Positions 19,197-28,261 of a DNA stretch of 64,000 bases are shown here, one piece after another (the first letter of the stretch is position 1; each line of letters opens with the position of its first letter). The stretch is from Cupriavidus pauculus (GTDB lineage Bacteria > Pseudomonadota > Gammaproteobacteria > Burkholderiales > Burkholderiaceae): the NCBI RefSeq assembly GCF_002858765.1, contig NZ_PJRP01000009.1, positions 186,001-250,000 on the forward strand, given 5' to 3'. The position numbers and the translations under genes are program-made. Under the pieces are notes generated by a model. It was not told the origin of the DNA. It ran no database searches and saw only the letters and a program-made list of their open reading frames with translations.

Positions 19197-20690
19197 TTAG
19201 CGACTCTGGCTGGGACGCAGGGTCAGTACCTGGGTGGCATCGCCACGCCGCACGAACACCGCGGCCATCCGGTTCTTGTCCAGGGACTTGACCAGTTCGT
19301 TGAACTGACGCGCCCCCATCACATCCGTATCGCCCACGCGCAGGATGATGTCGCCCGGGCGGATACCGGCGCGTGCCGCCGGACCATCCGCCGTATCCAC
19401 TTCCACACCGGACTTGACCTTGAGTTCCCGCAGGCGAGCCTCGGGAATGTCATTGACGACCAGGCCCAGCGCATTGGGCTTGGCTGCCGGCTGCTCCTCC
19501 CCGCCGCTATTGCCCTTCCGATCGCCCTTGCGCGCCGCAACCTTGGCATTGTCAGGCTCCAGCTCGGTCACGGTGATCTGCACCTCGCGCGTCTGGCCCT
19601 TGCGCCACACTTGCAACGGCACGCGCGTACCCGGCTTGGTGTCGCCCACCATGCGCGGCAGGTCGGAGGCCTTTTCGATATCGCGACCGTTGAACTTCAG
19701 GATGATGTCGCCGGCCTCGATGCCTGCCTTCTCGGCCGGGCCGCCTGGCTCGACGCTACCCACCAGTGCGCCGCGGGCGCGACCCAGACCCAGCGAATCG
19801 GCCGCCTCCTTGGACACGTCGCTGATCGCCACGGCAATGCGGCCGCGCGTAACCTTGCCGTTCGCCTTGAGCTGCTCCGACACGCGCATCGCTTCGTCGA
19901 TCGGAATCGCGAACGAGATGCCCATGTAGCCACCGCTGCGGCTGTAGATCTGCGAGTTGATGCCAATGACTTCGCCGCGCAAATTGATCAGCGGGCCGCC
20001 CGAGTTACCGGGATTCACCGCCACATCGGTCTGGATGAACGGCAGATAGTCACCCGTATCGCGCCCCTTGGCCGATACGATGCCCGCCGTCACGCTGTTG
20101 TCCAGGCCGAATGGCGAGCCAATGGCCAGCACCCATTCGCCGGGGCGAATCTTGTCCGAATCGCCAAGCGCCAGGCGCGGCAGGCCCGTCGCCTCGATCT
20201 TGAGCAGCGCCACATCAGTGCGCTTGTCGGAGCCGATCAGCTTGGCCTTGAACTCGCGCTTGTCGGGCAGCGTGACATAGATGGTCTCCGCGTCTGCCAC
20301 CACGTGCGCGTTGGTCATCACGTAGCCATCCTGGCTGATGATGAACCCCGACCCCACGCCACGGCTCTGTTCCTCGCCCTGGGGCGGCGTCTGCGGCTGG
20401 CCACGGCGCGGCGGTGTCGGCTGCCCAGGCATCGGCACGCCGAAGAACCGACGGAAAAACTCCGCCATCTCATCGTCTTCGGGCGAATTGCCGCCACGCG
20501 CACGAACCCGTTCGGTGGTGCGGATATTGACCACGGCCGGACTGGCCTTTTCAACCAGGTCCGTGAAATCGGGCAGGTTGTAATTCGAGGCCGCCGCCTG
20601 GGCGTAGCCCAGTTCGGAAACGGCCGGACCGAGCACGAGCATGGCCACCATGACCATGGCCCGCGCCAGGGCGGGGGATCTGGAAATCAT
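19197..20690 (-). CDS. mucD: Periplasmic serine protease DegP/MucD
   Basis: This HtrA-family chaperone-protease degrades misfolded periplasmic proteins. The 497-residue protein has a signal peptide (MISRSPALARAMVMVAML..., cleavage near AQA). Its catalytic triad is His129 (NAHVVAD), Asp159 (RTDVALL) and Ser230 (GNSGGPL), and two PDZ domains follow from about residue 300. An extended Q-linker around residues 85-108 is Pro/Gln-rich. The start at ATG 20688-20690 has GGGAG about 8 nt upstream; a longer frame to 20816 would bury the signal peptide. It is the last gene of rpoE-rseA-mucB-mucD, so sigma-E control is expected. Confidence 0.95.
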   Translation of the reverse strand: MISRSPALARAMVMVAMLVLGPAVSELGYAQAAASNYNLPDFTDLVEKASPAVVNIRTTERVRARGGNSPEDDEMAEFFRRFFGVPMPGQPTPPRRGQPQTPPQGEEQSRGVGSGFIISQDGYVMTNAHVVADAETIYVTLPDKREFKAKLIGSDKRTDVALLKIEATGLPRLALGDSDKIRPGEWVLAIGSPFGLDNSVTAGIVSAKGRDTGDYLPFIQTDVAVNPGNSGGPLINLRGEVIGINSQIYSRSGGYMGISFAIPIDEAMRVSEQLKANGKVTRGRIAVAISDVSKEAADSLGLGRARGALVGSVEPGGPAEKAGIEAGDIILKFNGRDIEKASDLPRMVGDTKPGTRVPLQVWRKGQTREVQITVTELEPDNAKVAARKGDRKGNSGGEEQPAAKPNALGLVVNDIPEARLRELKVKSGVEVDTADGPAARAGIRPGDIILRVGDTDVMGARQFNELVKSLDKNRMAAVFVRRGDATQVLTLRPSQSR

Positions 20691-20828
20691 CGACGAACTC
20701 CCGGGAGAATCAGCGAGAAACGGGTGCTTCGCGGCAGGCCAGGGCCGGGGCCGGGGCGCCTGCGAAGCGCACTGCCTGGTGGTCCGGCGCGGGATTCGCT
20801 GCCCCGTCGCCGCCACGCCAAGATTCGC

Positions 20829-21917
20829 TCAGTGTACCGCCTTGGGCGGGCGGTACTCCACGCCGGCGGCGAACTGCTTCACGGTTGCGGCAGGCACCTC
20901 GCCGACCACCGTGATCCAGTAGTCGGACACCCGTCGCACCACCACCTGGGTGGCGCCCAATGAAGCCACGCCTTCGCGGCGGGAGCGTTGTTCGGACACC
21001 GGCTCGATAAACACCGACAGGCCGGTCAGGCCGTCGCTGTAGACGACCTGCAGCACCTCGAAGACGCCGGCGGGCTTGGCACCCTGCGTCGGCGCGCGCA
21101 GTTCGCCTAGCGGGCGACGCACTTCGCGAATCTTCTGGAAACCCTTGATTGGGGCGTTGATTGTCCAGCCCTCGTCGGCGATATTGGCCGGCTGATAGCT
21201 AACTTCGTAGTGATTCCACGAATTCGCACCCTTGATCGCATTCAGGATGCGCTGCTTGTCGGACGGCACGCCGATGTCGACCTGCGAAAACGCCACCTGT
21301 TCGAGCACCTTGCCGCCCTCGCCAATCGTCTGTGCGCGCATCAGCAGGCCGGAATTCTTGTCCGCCCACAGACGCACCGCATAGCGTGCGGCATCATGCG
21401 GCTCCAGCGCGAATACCTCGCACTCGACGCCCGCCACACGCTCTGCCGGCAGCTTGCGCATGTCGTACAGATCCAGCACATCGCTCTTGTTCGTCGCGAG
21501 CAGCGCCGGGAAGCGATCCTTCGCTTCCTGCTTCTCGATCACGACAAGCTTCGCTTCTGGAATCAGGCTGTGGACCACGTCGTTCTGGCGCAGCACCTCG
21601 CGCGGCTTGCCGTCGAGCGTTTCCAGCCGTTCGTACTCGTTGTTGACGAGGTCGCTGTAGTGCTGGATACGCGAGGCATGCATGACGCTGCCGCGCTGGT
21701 AGATCAGCGTGCCGACGTAGTTCTCGCGTTGCGCGGCGCGGTGGATCTTGTTGAGCCACGCGGTGGCATCGCGTCGACTCAACGCGCTGTCAGACGGCTG
21801 CGCGGTGGCCGCGGCAGCGGTCAGACACAAGGCCAGAAAAAAGGACCTGCGCAGGCCCTTCTTTCCGTGTACGCCCGCGACATCGGCGGGCGACCGTCCT
21901 TTATGCATGTCCGGCAT
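20829..21917 (-). CDS. mucB: Sigma-E regulatory protein MucB/RseB
   Basis: MucB is a periplasmic protein that binds the anti-sigma factor and shields it from DegS-type cleavage until mislocalised lipopolysaccharide or lipoprotein signals appear. The 362-residue protein has a signal peptide after a short basic leader (RRSFFLALCLTAAAATA). The RseB/LolA-like N-terminal domain contains NYVGTLIYQRG and the C-terminal domain ends VEYRPPKAVH. Its ATG overlaps the rseA stop codon by one base (TAATG). The gap to mucD (138 bp) holds a GC-rich hairpin (20726-20768). Confidence 0.93.
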   Translation of the reverse strand: MPDMHKGRSPADVAGVHGKKGLRRSFFLALCLTAAAATAQPSDSALSRRDATAWLNKIHRAAQRENYVGTLIYQRGSVMHASRIQHYSDLVNNEYERLETLDGKPREVLRQNDVVHSLIPEAKLVVIEKQEAKDRFPALLATNKSDVLDLYDMRKLPAERVAGVECEVFALEPHDAARYAVRLWADKNSGLLMRAQTIGEGGKVLEQVAFSQVDIGVPSDKQRILNAIKGANSWNHYEVSYQPANIADEGWTINAPIKGFQKIREVRRPLGELRAPTQGAKPAGVFEVLQVVYSDGLTGLSVFIEPVSEQRSRREGVASLGATQVVVRRVSDYWITVVGEVPAATVKQFAAGVEYRPPKAVH

Positions 21918-22573
21918 TATTCCTGCGAATTATCCTGGGAAAAATTGGCACCATTGGCCACTGTACGCATGGTCGGCACAAAGGCGTCCGTTGCTACAGA
22001 CGTGCGGTGCGCACGCAGGTACTCGTCGAGTCGCGGATCGCGGATCATCTGCGCGTTATCCGCAGACACGGTCACGATCGCCCCCGCCGCGGGCGCGACC
22101 GAGGCACCCGCCTTCATCGCACCGCCCGCCTGCTGTTCCACACGCGCGACGATGGCATCCGGCGCACCGGCATCGTTCGGTCCACGCATCTGCGGCACGA
22201 CCACCCAGCTGACAGCCGCAACAGCAGCGGCAATCGCGGTTCCGGGCATGACGCGGCGCACCCACGACGGGCGCACCAGCAGGCGCTGCCGGCCAGCGGC
22301 GGCCACGGCCGGCACCAGCACGTGCGGCTCGGATTCGAGTTGTGCGGAGAAACGGGTAAGAAAATCGGAGGTCGACCCCGCGTGCGTCAGTTCTTCCGAG
22401 CGCAGCGTGTCACCGATCAGTTGATACATCGACCATTCGGCCATCCCGGTATCGCCCTTGGCAATATCGAGTGCCGCGCCGATTTCGTGCGCCTGCAGTT
22501 CCCCATCCATCAGGATCGAGATCTGCTCCGCTGCTTCCATTACATGAACCGACTGCTTATGAGCCTGACCCAT
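21917..22573 (-). CDS. rseA: Anti-sigma-E factor RseA/MucA
   Basis: This inner-membrane protein sequesters sigma-E and is degraded under envelope stress. The 218-residue product has the N-terminal anti-sigma domain (EQISILMDGELQAHE...TWxMYxxIGD-like, residues 12-70), a membrane segment near residues 108-125 and a periplasmic C-terminal domain. I start at ATG 22571-22573 because GGGG lies 6 nt upstream and the anti-sigma domain follows soon after. An ATG at 22618 would add 15 residues. It sits between rpoE and mucB, the conserved position. Confidence 0.9.
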   Translation of the reverse strand: MGQAHKQSVHVMEAAEQISILMDGELQAHEIGAALDIAKGDTGMAEWSMYQLIGDTLRSEELTHAGSTSDFLTRFSAQLESEPHVLVPAVAAAGRQRLLVRPSWVRRVMPGTAIAAAVAAVSWVVVPQMRGPNDAGAPDAIVARVEQQAGGAMKAGASVAPAAGAIVTVSADNAQMIRDPRLDEYLRAHRTSVATDAFVPTMRTVANGANFSQDNSQE

Positions 22574-22679
22574 TTCCAACCCCAAGAAATTCCATTGAAC
22601 ACCGATAAATCCCGTCACTACCGCTTGTCGTTTATCGATGCAGGAATAGGCTGCAACGCTGGCTGCACGACATTCTCAC

Positions 22680-23279
22680 TTACCACCGCTTGCCCTCTGC
22701 CGTTCCCAGCAGGGGCCGCAATTTATCTGCGATCGCTTCGCGCGCCCGGAAAATCCGCGAGCGCACCGTCCCGATCGGACACCCCATCGCCTCCGCGATC
22801 TCCTCATAGCTGAGGCCTTCGATCTCGCGCAACGTGATGGCGGTGCGTAATTCTTCCGGCAGAGCTTCCATGGCGCGGTTCACCGTATCGGCAACCTGGC
22901 GCGTATGAAGCATGGACTCCGGCGTATTGATATCCCTTAGTTGCTCACCGTCCGCAAAAGTTTCAGCCTCTTCAGCATCGATATCACTGGACGCTTCCGG
23001 ACGGCGCCCCTGGGTTGCCAGGTAGTTCTTGGCGGTGTTCACCGCGATCCGATACAGCCAGGTGTAGAAGGCGGACTCCCCCCGGAACTGGGGCAAGGCG
23101 CGATATGCCTTGATAAAGGCATCCTGCGCCACATCCTCCACTTCGGCGGGGTCACGGACAAGGCGCGAGATCAGGCGGATGATCTTGCGGTGGTACTTGA
23201 CCACCAGCAATTCAAAGGCCTTCTTGTCGCCCTGCTGGACGCGTTCAACTAGAAGCTGATCGGCTTCGCGTTCGCTCAC
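22680..23279 (-). CDS. rpoE: RNA polymerase sigma factor RpoE (sigma-E/AlgU)
   Basis: This group IV (ECF) sigma factor directs the envelope stress regulon. The 199-residue protein has region 2 (YHRKIIRLISRLVRDPAEVEDVAQDAFIKAYRALP, roughly residues 28-62) and region 4 (EGLSYEEIAEAMGCPIGTVRSRIFRAREAI, roughly 153-182). Both are very close to E. coli RpoE and Pseudomonas AlgU. The linker between them is acidic. It heads the rpoE-rseA-mucB-mucD operon. A sequence resembling a sigma-E promoter lies about 100-130 bp upstream, which would give autoregulation. Confidence 0.97.
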   Translation of the reverse strand: MSEREADQLLVERVQQGDKKAFELLVVKYHRKIIRLISRLVRDPAEVEDVAQDAFIKAYRALPQFRGESAFYTWLYRIAVNTAKNYLATQGRRPEASSDIDAEEAETFADGEQLRDINTPESMLHTRQVADTVNRAMEALPEELRTAITLREIEGLSYEEIAEAMGCPIGTVRSRIFRAREAIADKLRPLLGTAEGKRW

Positions 23280-23381
23280 GAATGGTTCACCTGCTGCAGT
23301 GTATCTCTTGGTTTTGTCGTCACGACAAGCGTTGTATTTTACCTACGATCCGTGCGCCTTCGGGTGTCGCAAAGCGCATTC

Positions 23382-23409
23382 TGTGACCGTGGCTACGCAA
23401 TTTGGTTCC
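23382..23409 (-). promoter_or_regulatory. Candidate sigma-E-type promoter of rpoE
   Basis: The minus strand reads GGAACC (23404-23409), 17 bp, then TCACA (23382-23386). This resembles the GAACTT-N16/17-TCtgA pattern of RpoE/AlgU promoters. It stands about 100 bp before the rpoE start, the place where an autoregulatory promoter is known in relatives. Match at the -10 is partial. Confidence 0.4.
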
Positions 23410-23488
23410 TTCACCGGCATGCTCCGGTTGCACCCGCGTGCAACCTGGCGACACAGCGGCGGGACGATCAAGGGGAATGCAAGATGAA

Positions 23489-23548
23489 GCCAGGATCCCG
23501 TCACTGCTACCGACAGGATCCTGGCGATGCGCCGCGGGCGGGCGCATC
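23489..23548 (-). terminator. Two hairpins after fabF, probable terminator region
   Basis: GATGCGCC/GGCGCATC (23526-23548) is followed by GCCAGGATCC/GGATCCTGGC (23489-23525) just beyond the fabF stop. Both stems are perfect, but no good T-run follows, so termination may be weak or factor-dependent. Confidence 0.4.
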
Positions 23549-23555
23549 ACGCGAC

Positions 23556-24788
23556 TCAGATACGGCGGAAAACCAGCGTGCCGTTGGTACCGCCAAAGCC
23601 GAAGTTGTTCTTCACGGCCACATCGATCTTCATTTCACGTGCCGTGTTGGCCACGTAGTCCAGGTCACATTCCGGGTCCTGGTTGAAGATATTGATGGTC
23701 GGCGGCGAAATCTGGTTGTGGATCGCCAGCACGGTGAAGACCGATTCCAGCCCGCCAGCACCACCCAGCAGGTGGCCGGTCATCGACTTGGTCGAGTTCA
23801 CGGCAACCTTGTAGGCGGCGTCGCCCAGGGCCAGCTTGATGGCGTCCGACTCGTTCTTGTCGCCGAGCGGCGTCGACGTGCCATGCGCGTTGAGGTAGTT
23901 GACCTCGTCCGGGTTCACGGCGGCGTCCTTGAGCGCGGCAACCATGCAGCGGCGCGGGCCATCGGTGCTCGGCGCGGTCATGTGGTACGCGTCGCCACTC
24001 ATGCCGAAGCCCACCAGCTCGGCATAGATACGCGCGCCGCGCGCCTTGGCCGACTCGTACTCTTCCAGCACCATCACGCCGGCGCCTTCGCCCAGCACGA
24101 AACCGTCACGATCCTTGTCCCACGGACGCGAAGCGGCAGCAGGATCATCGTTGCGGGTCGACAGCGCACGAGCCGCGGCAAAACCGCCGATACCCAGCGG
24201 CGACACCGTCGATTCCGCACCGCCGGCAACCATCACGTCGGCGTCGCCAGCCTGAATCAGGCGGGCGGCCAGGCCGATGCTGTGCAGGCCGGTCGTGCAG
24301 GCCGTCACAGCGGCCAGGTTCGGCCCCTTCAGGCCGTGGATGATCGACAGGTGACCGGAGATCATGTTGATGATCGAGCCCGGCACGAAGAACGGCGAGA
24401 TGCGGCGCGGGCCACGGTTGGCCAGCGTCATCTGCGTGTCTTCGATCATAGGCAGACCGCCGATGCCGGAACCGACCAGCACGCCTACGCGCTCGGCGTT
24501 GGCATCGGTGATTTCCAGGCCGCTGTCCTTCAGCGCCTGGGTACCGGCGGCAATGCCGAAATGGATAAACGTATCCATGTTGCGGGCTTCCTTCGCCGGG
24601 ATGTAGTCCTCGGCGTTGAAACCCTTCACTTCGCCCGCGAAATGCACGGACAGGGCGGAGTGATCAAATTTGGTAATGGTGGCGATGCCGGACTTGCCAG
24701 CAACCAGGTTGGCCCAGCCTTCGGCAACCGTGTTTCCGACCGGAGACACAAGACCAAGCCCAGTGACGACGACGCGACGACGGCTCAC
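23556..24788 (-). CDS. fabF: Beta-ketoacyl-ACP synthase II (FabF)
   Basis: FabF elongates acyl-ACP with malonyl-ACP in fatty-acid synthesis and is responsible for thermal control of cis-vaccenate in E. coli. The 410-residue protein has the catalytic Cys164 in TACTTGLHS and the two active-site histidines in [11 protein letters not shown] (near 304) and [10 protein letters not shown] (near 341). The C-terminal [14 protein letters not shown] is also present. It is the last gene of the leftward fatty-acid cluster, 206 bp after acpP. That gap contains a long hairpin, which may adjust its expression relative to acpP. Confidence 0.98.
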   Translation of the reverse strand: MSRRRVVVTGLGLVSPVGNTVAEGWANLVAGKSGIATITKFDHSALSVHFAGEVKGFNAEDYIPAKEARNMDTFIHFGIAAGTQALKDSGLEITDANAERVGVLVGSGIGGLPMIEDTQMTLANRGPRRISPFFVPGSIINMISGHLSIIHGLKGPNLAAVTACTTGLHSIGLAARLIQAGDADVMVAGGAESTVSPLGIGGFAAARALSTRNDDPAAASRPWDKDRDGFVLGEGAGVMVLEEYESAKARGARIYAELVGFGMSGDAYHMTAPSTDGPRRCMVAALKDAAVNPDEVNYLNAHGTSTPLGDKNESDAIKLALGDAAYKVAVNSTKSMTGHLLGGAGGLESVFTVLAIHNQISPPTINIFNQDPECDLDYVANTAREMKIDVAVKNNFGFGGTNGTLVFRRI

Positions 24789-24915
24789 TATATTTTCCTA
24801 CGAGTGCGTGAAGTGGAACCGGAATCCTTCAGGATCCCGCCGCGCCTGCCGACAAACCTTGGCATGGGGCGCATTGCAGGGGATCGATCCGGTTCAGCTT
24901 CTTCGTACAGACGAA

Positions 24916-24974
24916 AGCCACAGAAAACGGCATGACAGGACCGTGACGGCCCCGTCCATGCGCCTTCTGTGGCT
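24916..24974 (-). promoter_or_regulatory. Long intergenic hairpin between acpP and fabF
   Basis: AGCCACAGAA (24916-24925 on the plus strand) pairs with TTCTGTGGCT (24965-24974). Inside it a second imperfect stem (GACGGGGCC with GGTCCTGTC on the minus strand, two G-T pairs) closes on a GTCAC loop. On the minus strand the structure is followed by TTCGTC, so it could act as an attenuator or an mRNA processing site. It starts 20 bp after the acpP stop. Confidence 0.5.
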
Positions 24975-24994
24975 CGGAATATGATGACGACGGC

Positions 24995-25234
24995 TTAGGC
25001 CTTGACGTGCGCGGTAGCGTAGTCGATGGCTTGTTGCACGGTCGTGATCTTTTCGGCTTCCTCATCCGGAATTTCCATGCCGAATTCATCTTCCAACGCC
25101 ATCACGAGTTCAACCGTGTCCAGCGAGTCCGCACCGAGATCATTCACGAACGACGATTCGTTCTTGATGTCTGCCTCGGCCACGCCAAGCTGTTCAGCCA
25201 CGATTTTCTTGACGCGTTGTTCGATATTGTCCAT
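24995..25234 (-). CDS. acpP: Acyl carrier protein
   Basis: AcpP carries growing fatty acyl chains on a phosphopantetheine arm. The 79-residue acidic protein begins [18 protein letters not shown] and has the modification site Ser37 in [11 protein letters not shown]. The ATG at 25232-25234 is preceded by GGAGGGTTAC, a very strong ribosome site, in keeping with its abundance. An in-frame start further upstream at 25342 would add an unrelated leader. It lies between fabG and fabF as in E. coli. Confidence 0.98.
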
Positions 25235-25404
25235 GTAACCCTCCAGGGAATGTTCGACAAAAAGTGGGCGCATTTTAGCAGGTTTGGACCACAAAACATC
25301 CGCCTGCCAACCTTTGCAAGATTCGCGCCCGATTGGTTTCAAAAACTACAGCTTCAACCGGCTTCTTTCAGCTTCTCCCTCGAAACTGAAGCCGGCTCGA
25401 ATCC

Positions 25405-26154
25405 TCAGTTCATGTACATGCCGCCGTTCACGTGCAGCGTAGTGCCCGTGACGTAGGAAGCCTGCGGACCAGCCAGGAAAGCCACCGCGTTGGCGATGTC
25501 TTCCGGTTGCCCCAGCCGGGCCAGCGGAATGCGCGCCTTCAGGGCAGCATGCTGCTCTTCCGACAGCGCCTTGGTCATGTCCGTATCGATGAAGCCCGGC
25601 GCCACGCAGTTCACCGTGACATTGCGGCTGCCGATCTCGGCCGCCAGCGCGCGGGTCATGCCTTCCACACCGGCCTTGGCCGCCGCATAGTTCATCTGGC
25701 CCGGGTTGCCCGTCGAGCCCACCACCGACGTGATGTTGATGATGCGACCGCCACGGGCCTTCATCATCGGGCGCAGTACCGCGCGCGCTAGGCGGAACAC
25801 CGCCGTCAGGTTCGTGTCGATGACGGCCGTCCAGTCGTCGTCCTTCATGCGCATGGCCAGCTGGTCCTGCGTGATGCCGGCATTGTTCACCAGCACCGCC
25901 AGGCCACCGTGCGTCTTCACGATCTCGTCGATCACGGCGTCGCAGCGCGCGGCATCGTTCACGTTCAGCACCACGCCGTTACCCTTCAGCCCCTCGGCCG
26001 ACAGGTATTCGCTGATACCCGCCGCACCCGATTCGCTGGTGGCCGTCCCGATCACGGTAGCGCCCTGGCGTGCGAGTTCCAGCGCGATCGCCCGGCCGAT
26101 GCCGCGCGAGGCGCCCGTTACCAGCGCGACCTGATTTTCCAGAGTCTTGCTCAT
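25405..26154 (-). CDS. fabG: 3-oxoacyl-ACP reductase (FabG)
   Basis: FabG reduces 3-oxoacyl-ACP with NADPH. The 249-residue short-chain dehydrogenase has TGASRGIG (residues 13-20) for NADP binding, NNAG at 90-93 and the catalytic Ser143, Tyr156 and Lys160 (YAAAK). The C-terminus TGTTLHVNGGMYMN is typical of FabG. It is 20 bp downstream of fabD and 170 bp upstream of acpP in the fab cluster, which separates it slightly from the acpP transcription unit. Confidence 0.97.
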   Translation of the reverse strand: MSKTLENQVALVTGASRGIGRAIALELARQGATVIGTATSESGAAGISEYLSAEGLKGNGVVLNVNDAARCDAVIDEIVKTHGGLAVLVNNAGITQDQLAMRMKDDDWTAVIDTNLTAVFRLARAVLRPMMKARGGRIINITSVVGSTGNPGQMNYAAAKAGVEGMTRALAAEIGSRNVTVNCVAPGFIDTDMTKALSEEQHAALKARIPLARLGQPEDIANAVAFLAGPQASYVTGTTLHVNGGMYMN

Positions 26155-26174
26155 GTTGCGTTTGTTCCTAGGTC

Positions 26175-27110
26175 TTATTTCAGCAGCGCCAGCGTTTCCT
26201 GCAGCGATGCCGGATCAAAGATTGCACCACCAACGAGGTTGCCGTCGATGCGCTTGGTCATGCCGGCCAGCACTTTGCCCGGGCCGCATTCGATCACGTG
26301 CGTGACGCCTTCGGCAGCCATCTTCTGCACGCACTCCACCCAGCGCACCGGCGCGGCCGCCTGGCGAACCAGCGCATCCTTGATCTGCGCCGGATCGTTG
26401 ACCACAGCCACGTCGACGTTGTTCACCAGCGGAATCGCCGGGGCCGAGAACGTCAGGCCAGCCATGCGCTCGCGCAGACGGTCCGAAGCAGGCTTGAGCA
26501 GCGACGAGTGGAACGGCGCCGATACCGGCAGCGGCAGCGCGCGCTTGGCGCCCTTGGCCTTGGCGATTTCGCAGGCCTTTTCCACGGCACCCTTGTTGCC
26601 GGCGATCACCACCTGCGACGGGGCATTGAAGTTCACCGCCTCGACCACGCCGACGCCGGCTGCCGCGGCTTCCGCACATGCGGCGCGCACGTCGTCATCG
26701 GACAGGCCCAGGATGGCGGCCATGCCGCCCTCGCCCACCGGCACGGCTTCCTGCATGGCCTGGGCGCGGAATCGCACCAGCGGCACGGCGTCCGCGAACG
26801 GGATCACGCCCGCCGCCACCAGCGCCGAATACTCGCCGAGGCTGTGTCCAGCCACCAGGGCCGGCACCGGACCACCGGCATCCAGCCATGCACGGTACAC
26901 GGCAACCGCCGCCGTCAGCATCACCGGCTGCGTATTGGTCGTCAGGTTCAGGTCTTCCGCCGGGCCTTCGGCAATCAGCTTGCCGATGTCCTGACCCAGC
27001 GCCGTCGACGCTTCCTCGAGCGTGGCACGCACCACGGGGTTGTCGGCAAACGCGTTCAGCATGCCAACCGACTGCGAACCCTGGCCGGGAAAAACGAATG
27101 CGAATTTCAT
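26175..27110 (-). CDS. fabD: Malonyl-CoA:ACP transacylase (FabD)
   Basis: FabD loads malonate from CoA onto ACP. The 311-residue protein begins MKFAFVFPGQGSQS, the family signature. It has the nucleophile Ser90 in GHSLGEYSAL, an Arg of RFRAQAMQ for malonate, and GPGKVLAGM near the end. The ATG at 27108-27110 with GGA upstream is preferred; an upstream in-frame start at 27134 would put eight extra residues before the signature. It lies between fabH and fabG. Confidence 0.97.
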   Translation of the reverse strand: MKFAFVFPGQGSQSVGMLNAFADNPVVRATLEEASTALGQDIGKLIAEGPAEDLNLTTNTQPVMLTAAVAVYRAWLDAGGPVPALVAGHSLGEYSALVAAGVIPFADAVPLVRFRAQAMQEAVPVGEGGMAAILGLSDDDVRAACAEAAAAGVGVVEAVNFNAPSQVVIAGNKGAVEKACEIAKAKGAKRALPLPVSAPFHSSLLKPASDRLRERMAGLTFSAPAIPLVNNVDVAVVNDPAQIKDALVRQAAAPVRWVECVQKMAAEGVTHVIECGPGKVLAGMTKRIDGNLVGGAIFDPASLQETLALLK

Positions 27111-27190
27111 CGGAAATCCAGTCTGGCTATACAACGTTTAAACGTTTCGGAACGGCGCGGCACGCTCGGGCGCATCGCACCGGCCGCATA

Positions 27191-28171
27191 TTACATGCGC
27201 AGCAGCACCGCACCCCAGGTGAAGCCGCCGCCAACGCCTTCCATCAGCACGGTCTGGCCGGGCTTGATGCGGCCATCTCGCACGGCGACGTCCAGTGCCA
27301 GCGGAATCGATGCGGCCGAGGTATTGCCGTGCTCATGCACCGTGGCCACCATGCGCTCGCTCGGCAGGCCCAGCTTTTTGGCCGTGCCCTGCATGATGCG
27401 GATATTGGCCTGGTGCGGAATCAGCCAGTCGATTTCATCGGCCTGCATTTCGGCCGCCGAGATTGCCTCGCGCGCTACCTTGTCCAGCACGGTCACGGCC
27501 AGCTTGAACACGGCCTGGCCGTCCATGTGCAGGAAGGCATTGCCGGTGATGGCACCGCCCGACACATTGCCCGGCACGCACAGGATGTCCACGTGGTTGC
27601 CATCCGAATGCATGGCCGACGACAGGATGCCCGGCTCGTCCGAGGCGCTCAGCACCACGGCGCCCGCGCCATCGCCAAACAGCACGCAGGTGGTACGGTC
27701 GTTGAAGTCGAGGATGCGCGAAAACACCTCGGAACCGATCACGAGCACGTTCTTGTGCGAGCCGCTGCGGATGAACTTGTCAGCCGTCGACATCGCGTAG
27801 ACAAAACCCGAGCACACAGCCTGAAGGTCGAACGCCGCGCACTGGTTCGTGATGCCGAGCTTCTGCTGCACCAGGCAGGCGGTGCTCGGGAACACGAAAT
27901 CCGGGGTCGACGTTGCAACGATGATCAGGTCGATGTCCTGGCGGTCGATGCCCGCGGCGGCAATCGCCTGCTCGGCGGCCTTGACGGCCAGGTCGCTCGA
28001 CGTCACGTCGGGTTCGGCCCAGTGGCGCGCCGAAATACCGCTGCGCGAGACGATCCACTCGTCGCTGGTCTCGATACCCTTCTCGGCAAGCTGCACGGCG
28101 AGGTCGTGATTCGTGACGCGTCGCGGGGGCAGGTAGCTCCCCGTGCCGATGATTTTTGCGTACTTGGTCAT
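27191..28171 (-). CDS. fabH: Beta-ketoacyl-ACP synthase III (FabH)
   Basis: FabH starts fatty-acid synthesis by condensing acetyl-CoA with malonyl-ACP. The 326-residue protein has the catalytic Cys120 ([10 protein letters not shown]), His near 253 in [11 protein letters not shown] and the Asn of [13 protein letters not shown]. Its length and motif order are normal. It is 90 bp downstream of plsX, the conserved plsX-fabH-fabD order. Confidence 0.98.
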   Translation of the reverse strand: MTKYAKIIGTGSYLPPRRVTNHDLAVQLAEKGIETSDEWIVSRSGISARHWAEPDVTSSDLAVKAAEQAIAAAGIDRQDIDLIIVATSTPDFVFPSTACLVQQKLGITNQCAAFDLQAVCSGFVYAMSTADKFIRSGSHKNVLVIGSEVFSRILDFNDRTTCVLFGDGAGAVVLSASDEPGILSSAMHSDGNHVDILCVPGNVSGGAITGNAFLHMDGQAVFKLAVTVLDKVAREAISAAEMQADEIDWLIPHQANIRIMQGTAKKLGLPSERMVATVHEHGNTSAASIPLALDVAVRDGRIKPGQTVLMEGVGGGFTWGAVLLRM

Positions 28172-28261
28172 GAGTATGTCGGATCGTGGTGCTCACCGGC
28201 CCGCCCGGGGCCAGGCCGTCGGGCGGAACGCCGGCCACCCGCCCGTTACGGGCGCGCGGCC

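Noticed and set aside
20736..20760. G-run cluster before mucD as a G-quadruplex
   Set aside because: The runs lie in a GC-rich gap and can equally form the ordinary hairpin seen at 20726-20768. Evidence is too thin.
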